From: Baylisascaris procyonis
Lineage: Eukaryota; Nematoda; Chromadorea; Rhabditida; Ascarididae
Direction: 5' to 3'
DNA length: 64,000 nucleotides
Assembly: GCA_037389465.1 (NCBI GenBank)
Contig: JAZARR010000070.1
Location: forward strand, 2,818,501 to 2,882,500
The notes under the pieces were generated by a model. The model was given only the letters and a program-made list of their open reading frames with translations. It did no database searches and had not been told where the DNA came from. The position numbers and the translations under genes are program-made. Every line of letters starts with the position of its first letter. The first letter of the stretch is position 1. Shown here piece by piece: positions 12,277 to 24,053 of this stretch.

Positions 12277-15200
12277 CTTTTGCAGTTGAACGATACGATT
12301 CTTAAGACGTTGAATTTCATCGATTGCCTGTGAACGTATATGATTCCCTCTTGAGATGGTCGTTTGTGCTTTACCAACAACAAAATCTCTTCTTAGTGCA
12401 CACATTTCCAATTCCTACAAACACGTTTCTAATATTCATCACTTTCTTTATGAAGACATTTGAAAATCTTCGAATATGATCAAACGCTAAAAATTATAAT
12501 TTTCAGCTAAAGTTGCAAAATTCCTTCAAAGTTGAAAGTTTGAAAGTTGAAGAGCACATCTTTTATTCTAAGAGAGATTTCATTGATTACATTATCTACT
12601 TTCGAAAGTCATCAAAAAATTTGCTTTCATAAGAAGCGTCACTATTGAATTTAAATTATATATCTTTTTTTTTCGATTTTAGGAAGCAGCTAAATGATAG
12701 ATGCCTTTTAATTATTAAATATTACTTTCTCTGAATTAATTTAAAGCAATCGTTAAAACACTACTTATAACCTACTCAGAGTTAAAGCTTTTTTTGAAAT
12801 TGGAAATTCTACGTTATTCATCGGTATTACACTCAACATTACATTCAATAGAGTTGCAGCATCGTCTCAAATCCCTCATAGCATATTACAACTTCTGACT
12901 ATTCCATTGACACAATTGAATACTGTTCCTAGGAAAGCGATGTCTTTATAGTACAATGATTATATTTCTTAAAGAAAATAAACATTCATTGTATCGATAG
13001 TAATCGAACAAATGTGACGTTGTTTTATATTAATAACAATCGTTGAAACAATATAAATCTAAATAATTTATGCAAAATAAAGCACAATTCAATACTTTTT
13101 GTGTTTCTCTTATTCGTTTGAGTAGATTTGAGTGGAGATTCTTCAATCGTCTCGTCTCAATTAAAATACCATTTCGTTGTTCATCATCGAATGCAAATGC
13201 TTCATCATTGTCAATTGTTTCTAGCTTTTTCTTCCAAATATCAACCTCTTCCCTAAAAAGCGTCCTTTATATCGTAGTCGTGTAAATCGTTATTGAAGTT
13301 ATTTCTTTTATAATCCTTCGAGCATTCTTCTATAGTTGATGAATGATTCAGATGCTCAACTCATCCTTCTCTTATATTGCGCTTTGATTTCATTGGTATT
13401 ACAATATAGCATCTAATTTCAATAGCTGGATTATTATATTATCGATACAATTTTTTGCATAATCTATATAAGATCTATTTACTCTACAAATTTTACAATA
13501 TATATTTGCATAATACTATATTATATGAGAGGTAAATGTGTTTTATGAGGTTTTTTTTTTTATAGTTTTTTTTTTTTGAAATTAGAACATGATAGATGAC
13601 TATGAATTGAATATTTCTTTGAATTTTTTATATCATTTCTACATATTTGAGATATATCTTTTATAAAATTTTCCTCTTATAGAAGCAAAATATGGTAAAA
13701 TAATAGCTCTAAAATTCACAATTTTGTTGGAATAGTTGCCACTTCAGTTAACAAAAATTGCAAACTCTTTCAATGAGCTCATTATGAACGTTATTCATCA
13801 GATTCAACTCATAGATAAGTGATGATTTATTGAGATAACCTGCTTGTTTGAACATTCTTTTCAATAAAATCATTCTCATCCTTCATTGATGTCACTTTTG
13901 CATTCTCTCGTTCCAATTTTGCAAGCAATTCCTTCTTTTGCCTTTCCTCTTCGTCATCAACGGTCACTTCTCTGATCGGTTGTGACTCTAATAATGGTCA
14001 TTTCAGATCACATGGAATAATGGTCAGTGGTCATTTACATGAAGCAGCTGTTCTCTATTCGGCAATTAAACTACAACAACTGGACCTAGAAAAAAATCTC
14101 GAAATGAAAGATATGAAACTCACAACCCGTAATTTATGTCCGTATGACCCTCAATCCTAGGAAGAAAAGTAACAAAAAATGAAATGATTTAGAAAACAAC
14201 TAAACTCGTCACTGAAATATGCCTAATATTGCCCTGTTTCCGTAATTAAAAAATCTTTTATACCGAAAAGCGATTAAATAAAAGTGAACTATTTGTCGGT
14301 AAAATTGAATTATGACCTTCCGATAAACAGTGCATAACGCCTCCTAACAGTGAACTTCAGATCTGAAATCCTTTTTTTAAATACAAAGATATACCTTTAT
14401 CAAAGCCGTCTTTCCTTATTTCCGCCTTTCGAAGTGCTTCATTAAGCGTTTCGAGTTTCTTCTTCTGCTCGATTAACCTCTCATTAAGAGTATTAGCTTC
14501 TGTTTCAAGTCGTTCGATTTTATGCGTCGCTGCGATACGACGTCTTGATAATTCCACCAAATCTTTCTTTATTTCGGTTACCTTCATAAACAAAAACATT
14601 TGAAACTGTTTTCTTAGAGGAGATTAGGGCGGTGTGGGTGAAGAAAACAAAAAGAAAACTAGACAGTGGCGCTCGAAGGATTCGTTCAAAATAAAATAGG
14701 GAAAAGACAGATATTCAAAATGATGTCTCTTCAAATCTTCAACTGAATCTCTAAGTAAACTATGAAATATTTTAGTTACTAATATCACAAAGAAATGCTC
14801 AACATCACAACTATTCTTTCATTTTCTTTACTGTTATTCAAAATTCGTCATCCAAATTGAATCTAATCCAGATGAAGAGAATTCGCTCTAAATAAATTAG
14901 ACTGCCTTTGTTGAATTTCAATTAAACACTCTAATGTAACACTTCAAGATTTGAAAATATCGTCGCAAATGCTTATACTTAATTCTGTTGCTTATAATTT
15001 CGTTACATAGGGAATAGGCAAACATAGGTACTTGCTGAATATAAGACTTATTCCCCTTATTATATGGGTCTGTATTATTTCCTTTGAAGTATTTATTGAG
15101 GGGACTCTTTAAATATGAACATATCTAATGATTCGGTTATGGTACCTTTTTGAAGGTGTCAGATCGATGATGGATGAGAGCGGTCTTCTTTTTGTTGACC

Positions 15201-15302
15201 GTTTCACCTGTTCGCGATGCCATTGCTGCCTCGTTTTTTGCTTCGAACGTCGTTTCGTTTAGCTCATCCACATATAAATTCATATAAATTATTACGTTCA
15301 GT

Positions 15303-15348
<46 letters not shown>

Positions 15349-18300
15349 TGCAGTTTAATCCACAACTTTTTGGATCCTTTCAGAAACGAAAATTTCCATT
15401 CTTTTTCTTATTTTTTGATCACCTTCAATACCAGTGATGACGTTAACAATGATAAGCGATAAGTATTTTTGGCATTAAAAAGTTTGGAAACGTGCCAGAA
15501 TAGAAAAAGCTACGGTGATATCATTGCCGGATTTTGACATCATATGATCGAAATTCTGTTTATTTCGGCAGTATCTAATTTGAAGCATTTATTGTTATAG
15601 TATTGGCTGCATTTGCTGTTTATATCTTTCCTATCTTCATATGAATAAATACCTTATACTCTATAATACTAAGAAATCCAGTTGAACATAGTGAAGGAAT
15701 GAAAGGATTTTCTTGTCACCTTAAACGAACGTTTTTAATTATATAAAACACATACGATTTGATTTCTTGCACGAACAAGTTCAGCGAGTTTTCGTGCTTT
15801 GCTTCTATTTAGTACCGTTTGTGCACGTAGTTTTTCGATTTTCTCTTCGATGACTTCCAAATCAGCAGCATTCTGCAAATAAACAGTCAATAAGAAAGAA
15901 TATATTTATAGAAAATACAAAAAAATCTACAAATAACAGCAAAGAAGAATCAATGAAAAGATAGCGTTCGTAGATTTCCTTGCTAAAAGAGAGAAAATGT
16001 GTTATTAGTCATTTCCTCTCCTTTATCCGCTCTACTCTTCCTCCTTCCCTGTAATCTTTTCCTCTTTCCCCATCGACGCAATCACTATATATATGGTGAA
16101 ATACATATTTAGAATGATTTGGAAATTTTAATCCTTCTATTCACTAAACAAGTTATTCTTTTGTCTCAAATGGAGAATTAGACATTTCATGGTCGTTATC
16201 ACTTTGGCTTGTCACTTACAGAATGCACAAACACTCACGCAAATGCATAACGAAGCTCAACTGTGATAGACAACACCTTTGCATAAATCATTAAAGGTCT
16301 ATGGGGAGTATTTAAAATCAAAGTTACCAATTCGCATAGAAGCAATTTGTGAATGAATCTATTAGTGTAACTTACTTCGTCACCTTCCGATTCCTTCAGT
16401 CCTTTTGAGTTCCTCAATGCGGCGTATTGTCGTTTTGTATCCGCTGTTTTCTATAAAGTTTATTCCTTGAAACAATATCAAATATGATCGATAATAATGC
16501 ATGGAATCCATTAATGCAATGCTACAATATGAGCTAAAATTCACTTAAAGTGACAATTTCACTGACGCATGCGAAAATATTAATGCGAAAAAAAAGACTT
16601 ACAAAGCATTTATTTATTTATTTATTTATTTATGTATTCATTTATTTATCGATTTATTTATTTTTTACAAAGCATATTAAATGAAAATATTTCATAAGAC
16701 GAACATCGATTGGAATATGCAAATTCTTGATAAGCTTTAATAGCATTTCATTAAATATATCTTTCGAAAAATATATGCGGAAATTATATTTGAATTTTCA
16801 ACGAATATTTACGCAGCTCTTTCACTGATAATAGTGCAAATTTAATATGCGTAATGAAAATTTATTCTCTGAAAAATGCGCAATAAGCTCAATTGAATTT
16901 TCCCCTTGATAATATCTATCATCATCCATCAGCTATCCATCATAGCCATCAACTACTATAGTTTTTTTTTTTTTTTTTAATCAAGTAAATGAATCATTAA
17001 ATCTACGAAATATTCATTTACCAGCGCTAATTTTATAATACCATCTTCGAGAAGCATAAGTTCCTCCTTTGTTTTTGCTATCGCATTGTTCGTCTCGTGA
17101 ATAGCTTTTTCGAATTGTTCAAATTCCTTTTCTTTCTTTCGACGTATTTTCTCGCGATTTGCTAATAGCGATTCAAGTTTCAACAATTCCTTCGCTTCTC
17201 TCCTTAATTCCTCTTCACTCACATAACTACCGGCCGTTTTTGATAGTTGTCGTGTTTTTTCATCCCTGTAAATTTAGTCCATATTTTGGCTCATTCCAGC
17301 TACTACCGTACAATGCAGTAATATGTTACAAAGTCGAAGCATTTTTGAAATGCAGAATTACAAGAAAATTCTTCATTGAAGCGTAGAGAGAACAAGAGGA
17401 AAGGTGAACTGAGGCTAAGGAAAAAGGCAGGAATGGCGCAAACTTGCGATACTTACAACGATTCATTTCGGTCCAATGTGATCTTATTGTTGTTGCTATG
17501 AAGCGATTTCATCAACGTTTGCCAGCGATCCTCTACTGAAAGATTTCCCTCTTCGAATGCTTTAAGTTTTTCAACAAGTTCAGCATAATCGGACTTTCTT
17601 TGAACACTTTCTCTGAAAAAAAAAAAAAGATTTTTATATTTGTCAAAAGCAAATATTGTCTATCTAAAATTTTATGCAAGTTTCAAATATTAAATTAATA
17701 ATTAAATCATGATTCTATGAACTAAATCATCGAATTAGTAATAGGGTGCTAGCTGTTACTCAAGATTATACCTAACAGTAATCTTTATATGACTGAAAAA
17801 GTGGGGGATGAATTTGTAATTTCGTCTTTAATGATCAATGCTTTCAAAATTTGACGGATACCAGTGAACTTTTCTATCAGTTTTTACGCTGTCCTGTCCT
17901 CTCAGTCTACAAAAAAAAAAACTTTTAGATATGACAGAGTGTAGGGCATGCATCCCAGAAGTATAAAATCATTACTTCCTATTGTATTGCTTCTGAATCC
18001 AAAACGCTTGTTTGGACCATTGCAGAACAATATCTGAACTTACTTTTTCAACTCGTCGAATTCCTTCCCTAATTGTGCAAGTTCTCTTTCCGATGCTTCC
18101 ACATCTCGCCTCATCCTTGTCACATATGCATCCTGCAAGCAAACTTTACAACTAAACTCTTCAGAGGACGATCTGTTCTACTGATAACTCCATTGTGCAA
18201 CTGACTAATTTCTAGATTTCTAAGTTTCCACTTCCACTAGATTCCTTGTAATGAATTCCCTGACTCCAACCAATGAAAGAAAAGGCGATTCGTAGGTATT

Positions 18301-20037
18301 ATGGGGCAGTAAATTGTTTCCGCCTTATCGCATTTATATGTCGAGTGGAAGTTTCACTTCATCGGGTATATCACTGCGAAAAATTGCCTGCTATTGTTTT
18401 GCTGCTAGACTGGAGAAGTGTTCGTTTAGCTAGAGTAAATAACAACATACCTGAATGGTCTTTTCCTTTTCGAGTGATGAAAGTTGTTGATTGATACGTG
18501 ATGAGATTCCTTTTAGAATTTTCACGTCAGTTTTATCGTTAACGCCAGCTTTCTTTAGGCCAAACGCTGTGCCAACCTCGTTATTGATGTTATTTAAAGC
18601 GTTTCGTATTTCACGCTCTAAATTTATCCTTTGAATATTACCATTCGGATGGTCAATTTATCCGCTTTGAATATGCAAAAAGAAAAGAAATTTTTGCCAA
18701 ACAAAGCTCATAATAAATCCTAAAATTAGGCCCATTAGATGATTTTGACTTGATAAGTCAACACCTTCCTATCATAATATATAAAGACTATTTAAATAGC
18801 ACGATAGTTTATCGTTATAAACTTTTATGAAAAATAATGCATTTATTTATAGTTGATAGCATTTATACTGCAACGCTTTTCGTGCAAATTTAGCGATTAT
18901 TATATCATTTGTTTTGTTTTGCAGTGCTTTCTAGAATCTTGAAATTATCAAAACGAAAAAAAAGTATTGCACCTTTTTTATCGGAATTCCTTATTTCACA
19001 TTGAGCATCTTCGATATTCTTAGTGAGCAGTTTGATTTCCTCGTCGAGGTTTACTCGTGATTTATGTGCCACCTCAATCTCTTTATTCGTCGATGAAGCT
19101 TTCTCGGCATCTCTTTGACTCTCACTTTTTAATTTTTCAATACGTTCGTTGTCCGTTGCATTCGAAAGACGATTCTCTTTCAGTGATATTTGCTGAAATA
19201 AGCTGAACTATTTCTCCTTCTGTGGGTATTTCTTTTTTAGTAATAATAAGAAATATTTTTGTGATTAAACCTTAAATCTGTTAAATTCATATCTATATGA
19301 AAAGAAAATCACTAACCAATTCACGTATCTGAATAGCTAATTGATCGTTAAGTTTTTCGAGATGTTCCTGTACGAGTTGCTGATATTTTGTCAATCGTGG
19401 CTGAAAACATTCATCGAATTAAAATACAACATTCTATTAAGTGTTTAAATTCATTTCATCAAGCCTAATTTTCTAAACTCTCATTAATTTCATATAGTGT
19501 GGTACATTTGAACAGCATGCTTTCGTTCAAAATTTAGCCCTCGAAGGCGTAAAGTCGAACCGAACAATACAAATCTTAGAATTTGCTCATTGAAAATAGA
19601 CTAATGATCTGTCAATATTTGAAGTGTCACAATGAATACTAGTACACTAAATACGAAATCATTTACAATGCAAAAATACTAATATGCTAATACGAAATCA
19701 TACTGCAAAATTTGCGATAATTACGCCAAACGCTATAAATTTTCATAAGTGACGCTAATATATTTCTAGAGGGAAGGAAATAAATCGTTTGAGATGATAG
19801 TAAAATTGTTTGCATATTTGATAGGGTATTTCAAGAAAAAGCAGAGGAAAATAGTGTATAGGCAAATTAAAAACTGATAATATTGAATAATGCAACATTG
19901 GAAGTGTTGTAGAGTGCATATCATTATCGTACATTATCAGCCGTGATAATACTCTCGATGTTCTGTTTGCCAGTTGCGTTCTTCAGGTCATCATCCGTAA
20001 CAACAAGCGTATCTCCTGTCCTTGAACGTCCATTCAT
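12277..20037 (-). CDS. Large coiled-coil protein, CCDC40-like
   Basis: Fourteen minus-strand exons keep frame through 668 codons: 20037-19933, 19400-19317, 19192-18973, 18617-18451, 18132-18044, 17612-17457, 17265-17022, 16450-16376, 15872-15756, 15262-15146, 14581-14395, 13987-13840, 13252-13096, 12414-12277. Nearly all is Glu/Lys-rich coiled coil. From memory, several blocks match human CCDC40 in the same order: NPRLTKYQQLVQEHLEKL (36-52) with HPLMVRFQAALKNYL; EGDENAADLEVIEEKIEKL (377-395) with GGEEVGPLELEIKRL; EVDIWKKKLE (572-581) with QIMLWEKKIQLA; ELEMCALRRDFVVGKAQ (623-639) with MELAVARRETVTTQAEG. Spacing also agrees. CCDC40 with CCDC39 sets the 96-nm repeat of motile axonemes. The acidic N-terminus of vertebrate CCDC40 is absent. 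The end is uncertain: the last exon may read through to a stop at 12202, giving 692 residues, without the final conserved part. The exon 10 acceptor (GATGAG at 15263) is weak. Confidence 0.6.
15307..15348. repeat. (TA)n microsatellite
   Basis: About 20 uninterrupted TA units within an intron of the coiled-coil gene, seen directly. Confidence 0.95.
16607..16666. repeat. (TTTA)n microsatellite
   Basis: TTTA repeated with two interruptions (GTATTCA, CGA), in an intron of the coiled-coil gene. Confidence 0.9.
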
Positions 20038-20044
20038 TTTCGGG

Positions 20045-20054
20045 CTGAAAAAGA
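20045..20054 (-). promoter_or_regulatory. Putative trans-splice acceptor of the coiled-coil gene
   Basis: Minus strand: TCTTTTTCAG ends at 20045, then 7 nt (CCCGAAA), then the start ATG at 20037. This is the nematode acceptor consensus placed directly before an initiator codon, so spliced-leader addition is likely. It also supports the chosen start. Confidence 0.5.
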
Positions 20055-21654
20055 TTAAAACAGTCTAAGCGGAAGGATTGTCAAAGGGAAATGAAACGAA
20101 CTTATTTAGGAAAGGAACGGATTAATCTGCGGAAGAAATGGATTACTTAAGAAATCGGACTCCGGGAAGGAGATGGGGAAAACGAATGCTTTATGGGCAG
20201 AACAATTATTCTTTTGGTGAGTGATATTTGATGTTGATAAACAATGCAACAATATTATTGTAACACGACATTGCATATCTACTAGAAGTACGCTGCCCAT
20301 CTGAAGGAAATCATCGATCATATTTATGAGTGCTTAGGCATATCTCTTTTAACGTTCATTAAATAATTATACCGTTTATTCTACAGTTTACTATAAAATT
20401 TTGTTCGATACAATGATTCCCGTTTATCCAGGTATTATATGTCCTTCACTCGTTGATAAGTAACATTTTCGAAGGGTTGATTAGTTTTTATACTATATTG
20501 GGAAAGTATTACGTACTGCAAAGTATTATTAAATAAATACTATTACAAACTAGTATTCAAGTAGATGACTCTGCGGGAGACGTCGAAAGTATATCTGAGA
20601 CGTTATTTTCATTCTACTTCTTCCTCGTAGACTCATATTTCAAAAACAGTTTCTAACCAGCTCAACATTTGCCAACTACACCACCGGTCAATATAGACAG
20701 GAGGGAAAAACCTTCCAAGAAATTTCAAGATGCGTCGATGAAAGAGAGAAATCACAAACATATATAAGAATGGAAAGTCGATAGTAGTGTTTCAAAGGTG
20801 GAGCAACTAAAGGCAAGATAGATTCATTCATCGATGATTGCTGGGCAACCAATAGAGGCACAACATTAGTGGCAACATTTAGTCAGCACATGCTTCCAGC
20901 ATAAATGCAGTCCATGAAGACCACTTAGAAGCTATGACGTTAAGCACTCAAGTGAAAAATTCACTCATCGCAAACTTTAATATATGTTATCGCTGAAATT
21001 TCTTTTCATCAATTAGCTATTTCTGATCGGATGGGTAATAAAATCGAACCATACTTGCCCACTTATTAAAAATTGATTTTTCATAAAATTCTTACGTTGG
21101 TAGCTTTGTCATTTCCGGTTGATTCGAGAAATGAAACATAATTGAGTGCCGTCTTTTTTTGTCAGTAATAAAAAGTAAGAGATTTTTTTTTGTTTAGCAA
21201 CTTATTCAGCGAATGCAAATGATATTTATATAAAAGAATCGTCAATATGGACGATATCACAATAAAAGTTTATTAAGATGACATATAAAGTAAAAAAGAA
21301 GCTTATATTTCATAATCTAATAATGACAAAAAGCTTATGCATTTAACCATAAAATAAGTCGACGCGGAGCAGCCGTTGCCGATGAATATGCGCCATATTC
21401 TTTGAGAATATGAAGTCGTTGATATAAATGCATATAAAAGGCGATAAAATGCACTAATATTAAATAAGATATTTTGTTACAAAACGATTGTACCATAACT
21501 ATGAAGCAAATGCACAAGGAGATAAATACCTACGATTATATCACAGGAAGAGCTTAGGTATATGAAAAATGGGCTAAAATGAATATATATACGCTGATTC
21601 CCAATTTGAACTGCAAATATAAACGTAAGTGGAAATATAATTGAATAACTGGAC

Positions 21655-21740
21655 AAATAAATGTGTAAATAAATAAACAAATAGAGAATTAAATAAACAA
21701 ATGAAAAAGTATAAACAAATAAATATAAATATAAATATGA
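21655..21740. repeat. Degenerate AAAT-type low-complexity tract
   Basis: Repeated AAATAAACAAAT- and ATAAATATAAAT-like units on the + strand. It explains the long hydrophobic open frames on the opposite strand, which are not real genes. Confidence 0.8.
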
Positions 21741-22210
21741 TGCAGGTAACTATTAATAGGTATATGTTCATGAATCTGTCATTTTACATAAACCTGCACG
21801 AGCATTTGTTATTGCTGTTTCCTTCTTTGAAATCCTAGTCTTACTTTCCTGAAAAGAATTCATTATTCTCAATGTCGTGAACAAAACGAAGTTGATGGTC
21901 GTATGTAGACGACAGAAAAAGATAAAGAAGAGATCGACGGTTTATTAGAAAAGAGATCAACAAAGCTAAGGTCACAATGCACGTGAAGTAAAACCAACAA
22001 GCTGCGCAGGCCTGTCAAAAAAAAAATCGGCAATATAAGAGCAGTAAACGAAACAACGACAATCGAAGGCCAAAGCCTTGATTTAGGGCAGGTTGAGCGA
22101 ATTGAGCGATATAATACTGAATGAGCGGGACACACCTTTAGAATATGACACTTGTTGTCAACTGTCTCACGGTATGATACAATGAAGCGCAATATAAGCA
22201 CAAGGGAAAC

Positions 22211-22535
22211 GAGGTGTCGGGCGATCGCTTTCGTGCCGACACCTGGTTATCAATGTATCACCGTCTAACTCGTGCGACTGATTCTATTCACCGCGATTTC
22301 TTTTCTCCCGCTCTGGGATTGACTCTTCGGGTTTGTGGCTACTCGACAACTTGAACAGTGATGAACTATAATTGATTTCAACAAAGAAACCGGCCTGTTT
22401 TGATGAGGGCTCGTCCGCTTGCGCCCTTTTCCTTCTTTTTGCGCTTGGCTACACCAACCTCCTGGTTGGTCCGACCCAAGTTTGTTCACACGGTTCGGGG
22501 GACACCTTTCTGCTTGGCGATTCGCCCGACACCTC
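22211..22535. repeat. Inverted repeat enclosing GC-rich DNA next to SL1
   Basis: The 18-bp arm at 22211-22228 (GAGGTGTCGGGCGATCGC) is the reverse complement of 22517-22535 apart from one extra base. The right arm covers the last three bases of SL1, its splice donor and the following intron-side bases. A third complementary copy of the core (CCGACACCT, 22236-22244) allows a local 9-bp hairpin with the left arm. The enclosed about 290 bp is much richer in G+C than the region. Confidence 0.85.
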
Positions 22536-22554
22536 AAACTTGGGTAATTAAACC
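22445..22554 (-). ncRNA. SL1 spliced-leader sequence and possible SL RNA gene
   Basis: On the minus strand, positions 22554-22533 are an exact copy of the 22-nt nematode SL1 leader (begins GGTTTAATTACCC, ends TTTGAG) followed by a GT donor (GTGTCGG). That is the arrangement of an SL RNA gene: leader exon plus donor. Downstream the transcript could pair ACCCAAGTTTG with CAAACTTGGGT (about 50 nt later), and CCAACC with GGTTGG in a small hairpin. I do not see an Sm-binding site (AATTTTTGG-like) in the next 110 nt, and no 5S rRNA gene is next to it, although SL1 genes often sit in 5S arrays. So it may be an unusual SL RNA, a pseudogene or a captured copy. The 3' end given here is only an estimate. 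Confidence 0.55.
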
Positions 22555-22827
22555 TCCTGATACTTTACAAACAACGTAAAAACGCGATATACTCGAAAGA
22601 CGAATACAAAACCATCATAAAACATGATCTGAATCAAATACGATGATTCTGGTGATGAGCTAACGAAAAGGTACAAACAAATGATAAGGAGAATGCAAAA
22701 AACGTCATGAACTACTGACGAGATCGCAGAACTTTGAGGCAATCAACAAGTAACCATGAGAATCAAGTTTAAATTCAGAAAAAAACAATAAAGAAGAAAG
22801 TGCTTACAATTAATGCAAAGCCGCTAC

Positions 22828-22898
22828 ACTTATACGCTTATACACGACGCATTAGAAGACACGCGCTTACACACGACCGCAACGTCGCATTAGAAGAC
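22828..22898. repeat. 38-bp imperfect tandem repeat
   Basis: Two tandem units, each with CGCTTA(T/C)ACACGAC and ending in the identical CGCATTAGAAGAC (22848-22860 and 22886-22898). Located about 300 bp upstream of the SL1 copy when read on the minus strand. Confidence 0.8.
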
Positions 22899-23838
22899 GA
22901 TATAGTCGCTACAGCCAGAGATCAACTTAGATCGTTCTTTGAGTTATTGCGTTGATACACAGTTTGATTTACTGTGTGCAGCAGCCCACTAACTCACTCG
23001 CGAATCTTCGCGACACTCAACGAAAGATTCGTCATTATAATTGTTTCGCGCCATATTTTGCATCCATAACGAATCGTTATTTCTGTGCGCTGTGTTTGTT
23101 TCTCGGCTAGATGGCTTGAATGTAGAATCACCGAAGTTAAGCGTGTTAAGTTTCTCTAAGCATAGGTATACGATAGGATTACTTCTTACACTATGATCCA
23201 TCTGCAACATAACAGATGGTAGAAATTTTAGGATGTTAAAAAGTTTGCGCTTGCATTCTACATCAGTCAAATCAGAAGTCGAATATTTTAACGAGTAAGG
23301 GGTTATGCTCAGGCCAGTTAACATATGATACGTTATTCGGTGTTTTTCTTTGTTTCTTTTATTTATTAAGCCTATTGCTTGTATAGTCGAAATGGAAAAG
23401 CGGTCATCGTATCAACTTTCCCACCACGCTTTTTCGCTTATCGCTCAACTAAATGACGCCTAATAAGTAAATCCATATAAATATCCATTTAAAAAAAGAT
23501 TGAATTCGTTATTTTCGCTCATCGATTCTGAAAGGAATCCGATTGAATTGAAGAAAAAAAAAAAAAAAAAATTAAAAGCGAATATTCGCTTAACTGTGAT
23601 GTTAAACAAGTCCATTATCGTTATTTTCATTATAACCTCTGCTTTTATTCGATCATAAATTTTGATAACTTCATGAACAAAATACTGCATTTTAGAGTAT
23701 ATTGGCTAATTGCTGAAATGCACGTACTCATTGATCATTAGTGAAGAGGCATATCGGTAATGCAGTTATTATTTGTATCGTTTCTTCGTCTAAATTCTAA
23801 GAGTCTTTTAAAGGGAAAACATTTATCGTCGATTATTA

Positions 23839-24053
23839 GTGACCAATTTTAAATGGAATATCTGAACGAAAAACATGGTGAGTGGCTCGAGGATGAAATG
23901 CCGAATTGTCGCTGCCGTCTTTGGTGTTTACTTGGGGGAATGGTGGCGATACCACAGCATGAGCGCCTCTCATTTGACCACTACTTCCAAAATACTCATA
24001 GTTGGTGATGGCTAGCTATCACAGGTGACCAATTTTAAATGGAATATCTGAAC
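23839..24053. repeat. 29-bp direct repeats around a GC-rich patch
   Basis: Identical 29-bp sequences (GTGACCAATTTTAAATGGAA and 9 more) at 23839-23867 and 24025-24053 flank 157 bp that are far richer in G+C than their surroundings. The left copy's ATG opens a 50-odd codon frame across the patch (MEYLNEKHGEWLEDEMPNC...). The right copy of the same ATG meets a stop after four codons. The minus strand of the patch is also open. Confidence 0.85.

Noticed and set aside
21477..21771. Hydrophobic minus-strand frames that look like membrane proteins.
   Set aside because: They are translations of the AAAT-type low-complexity tract.
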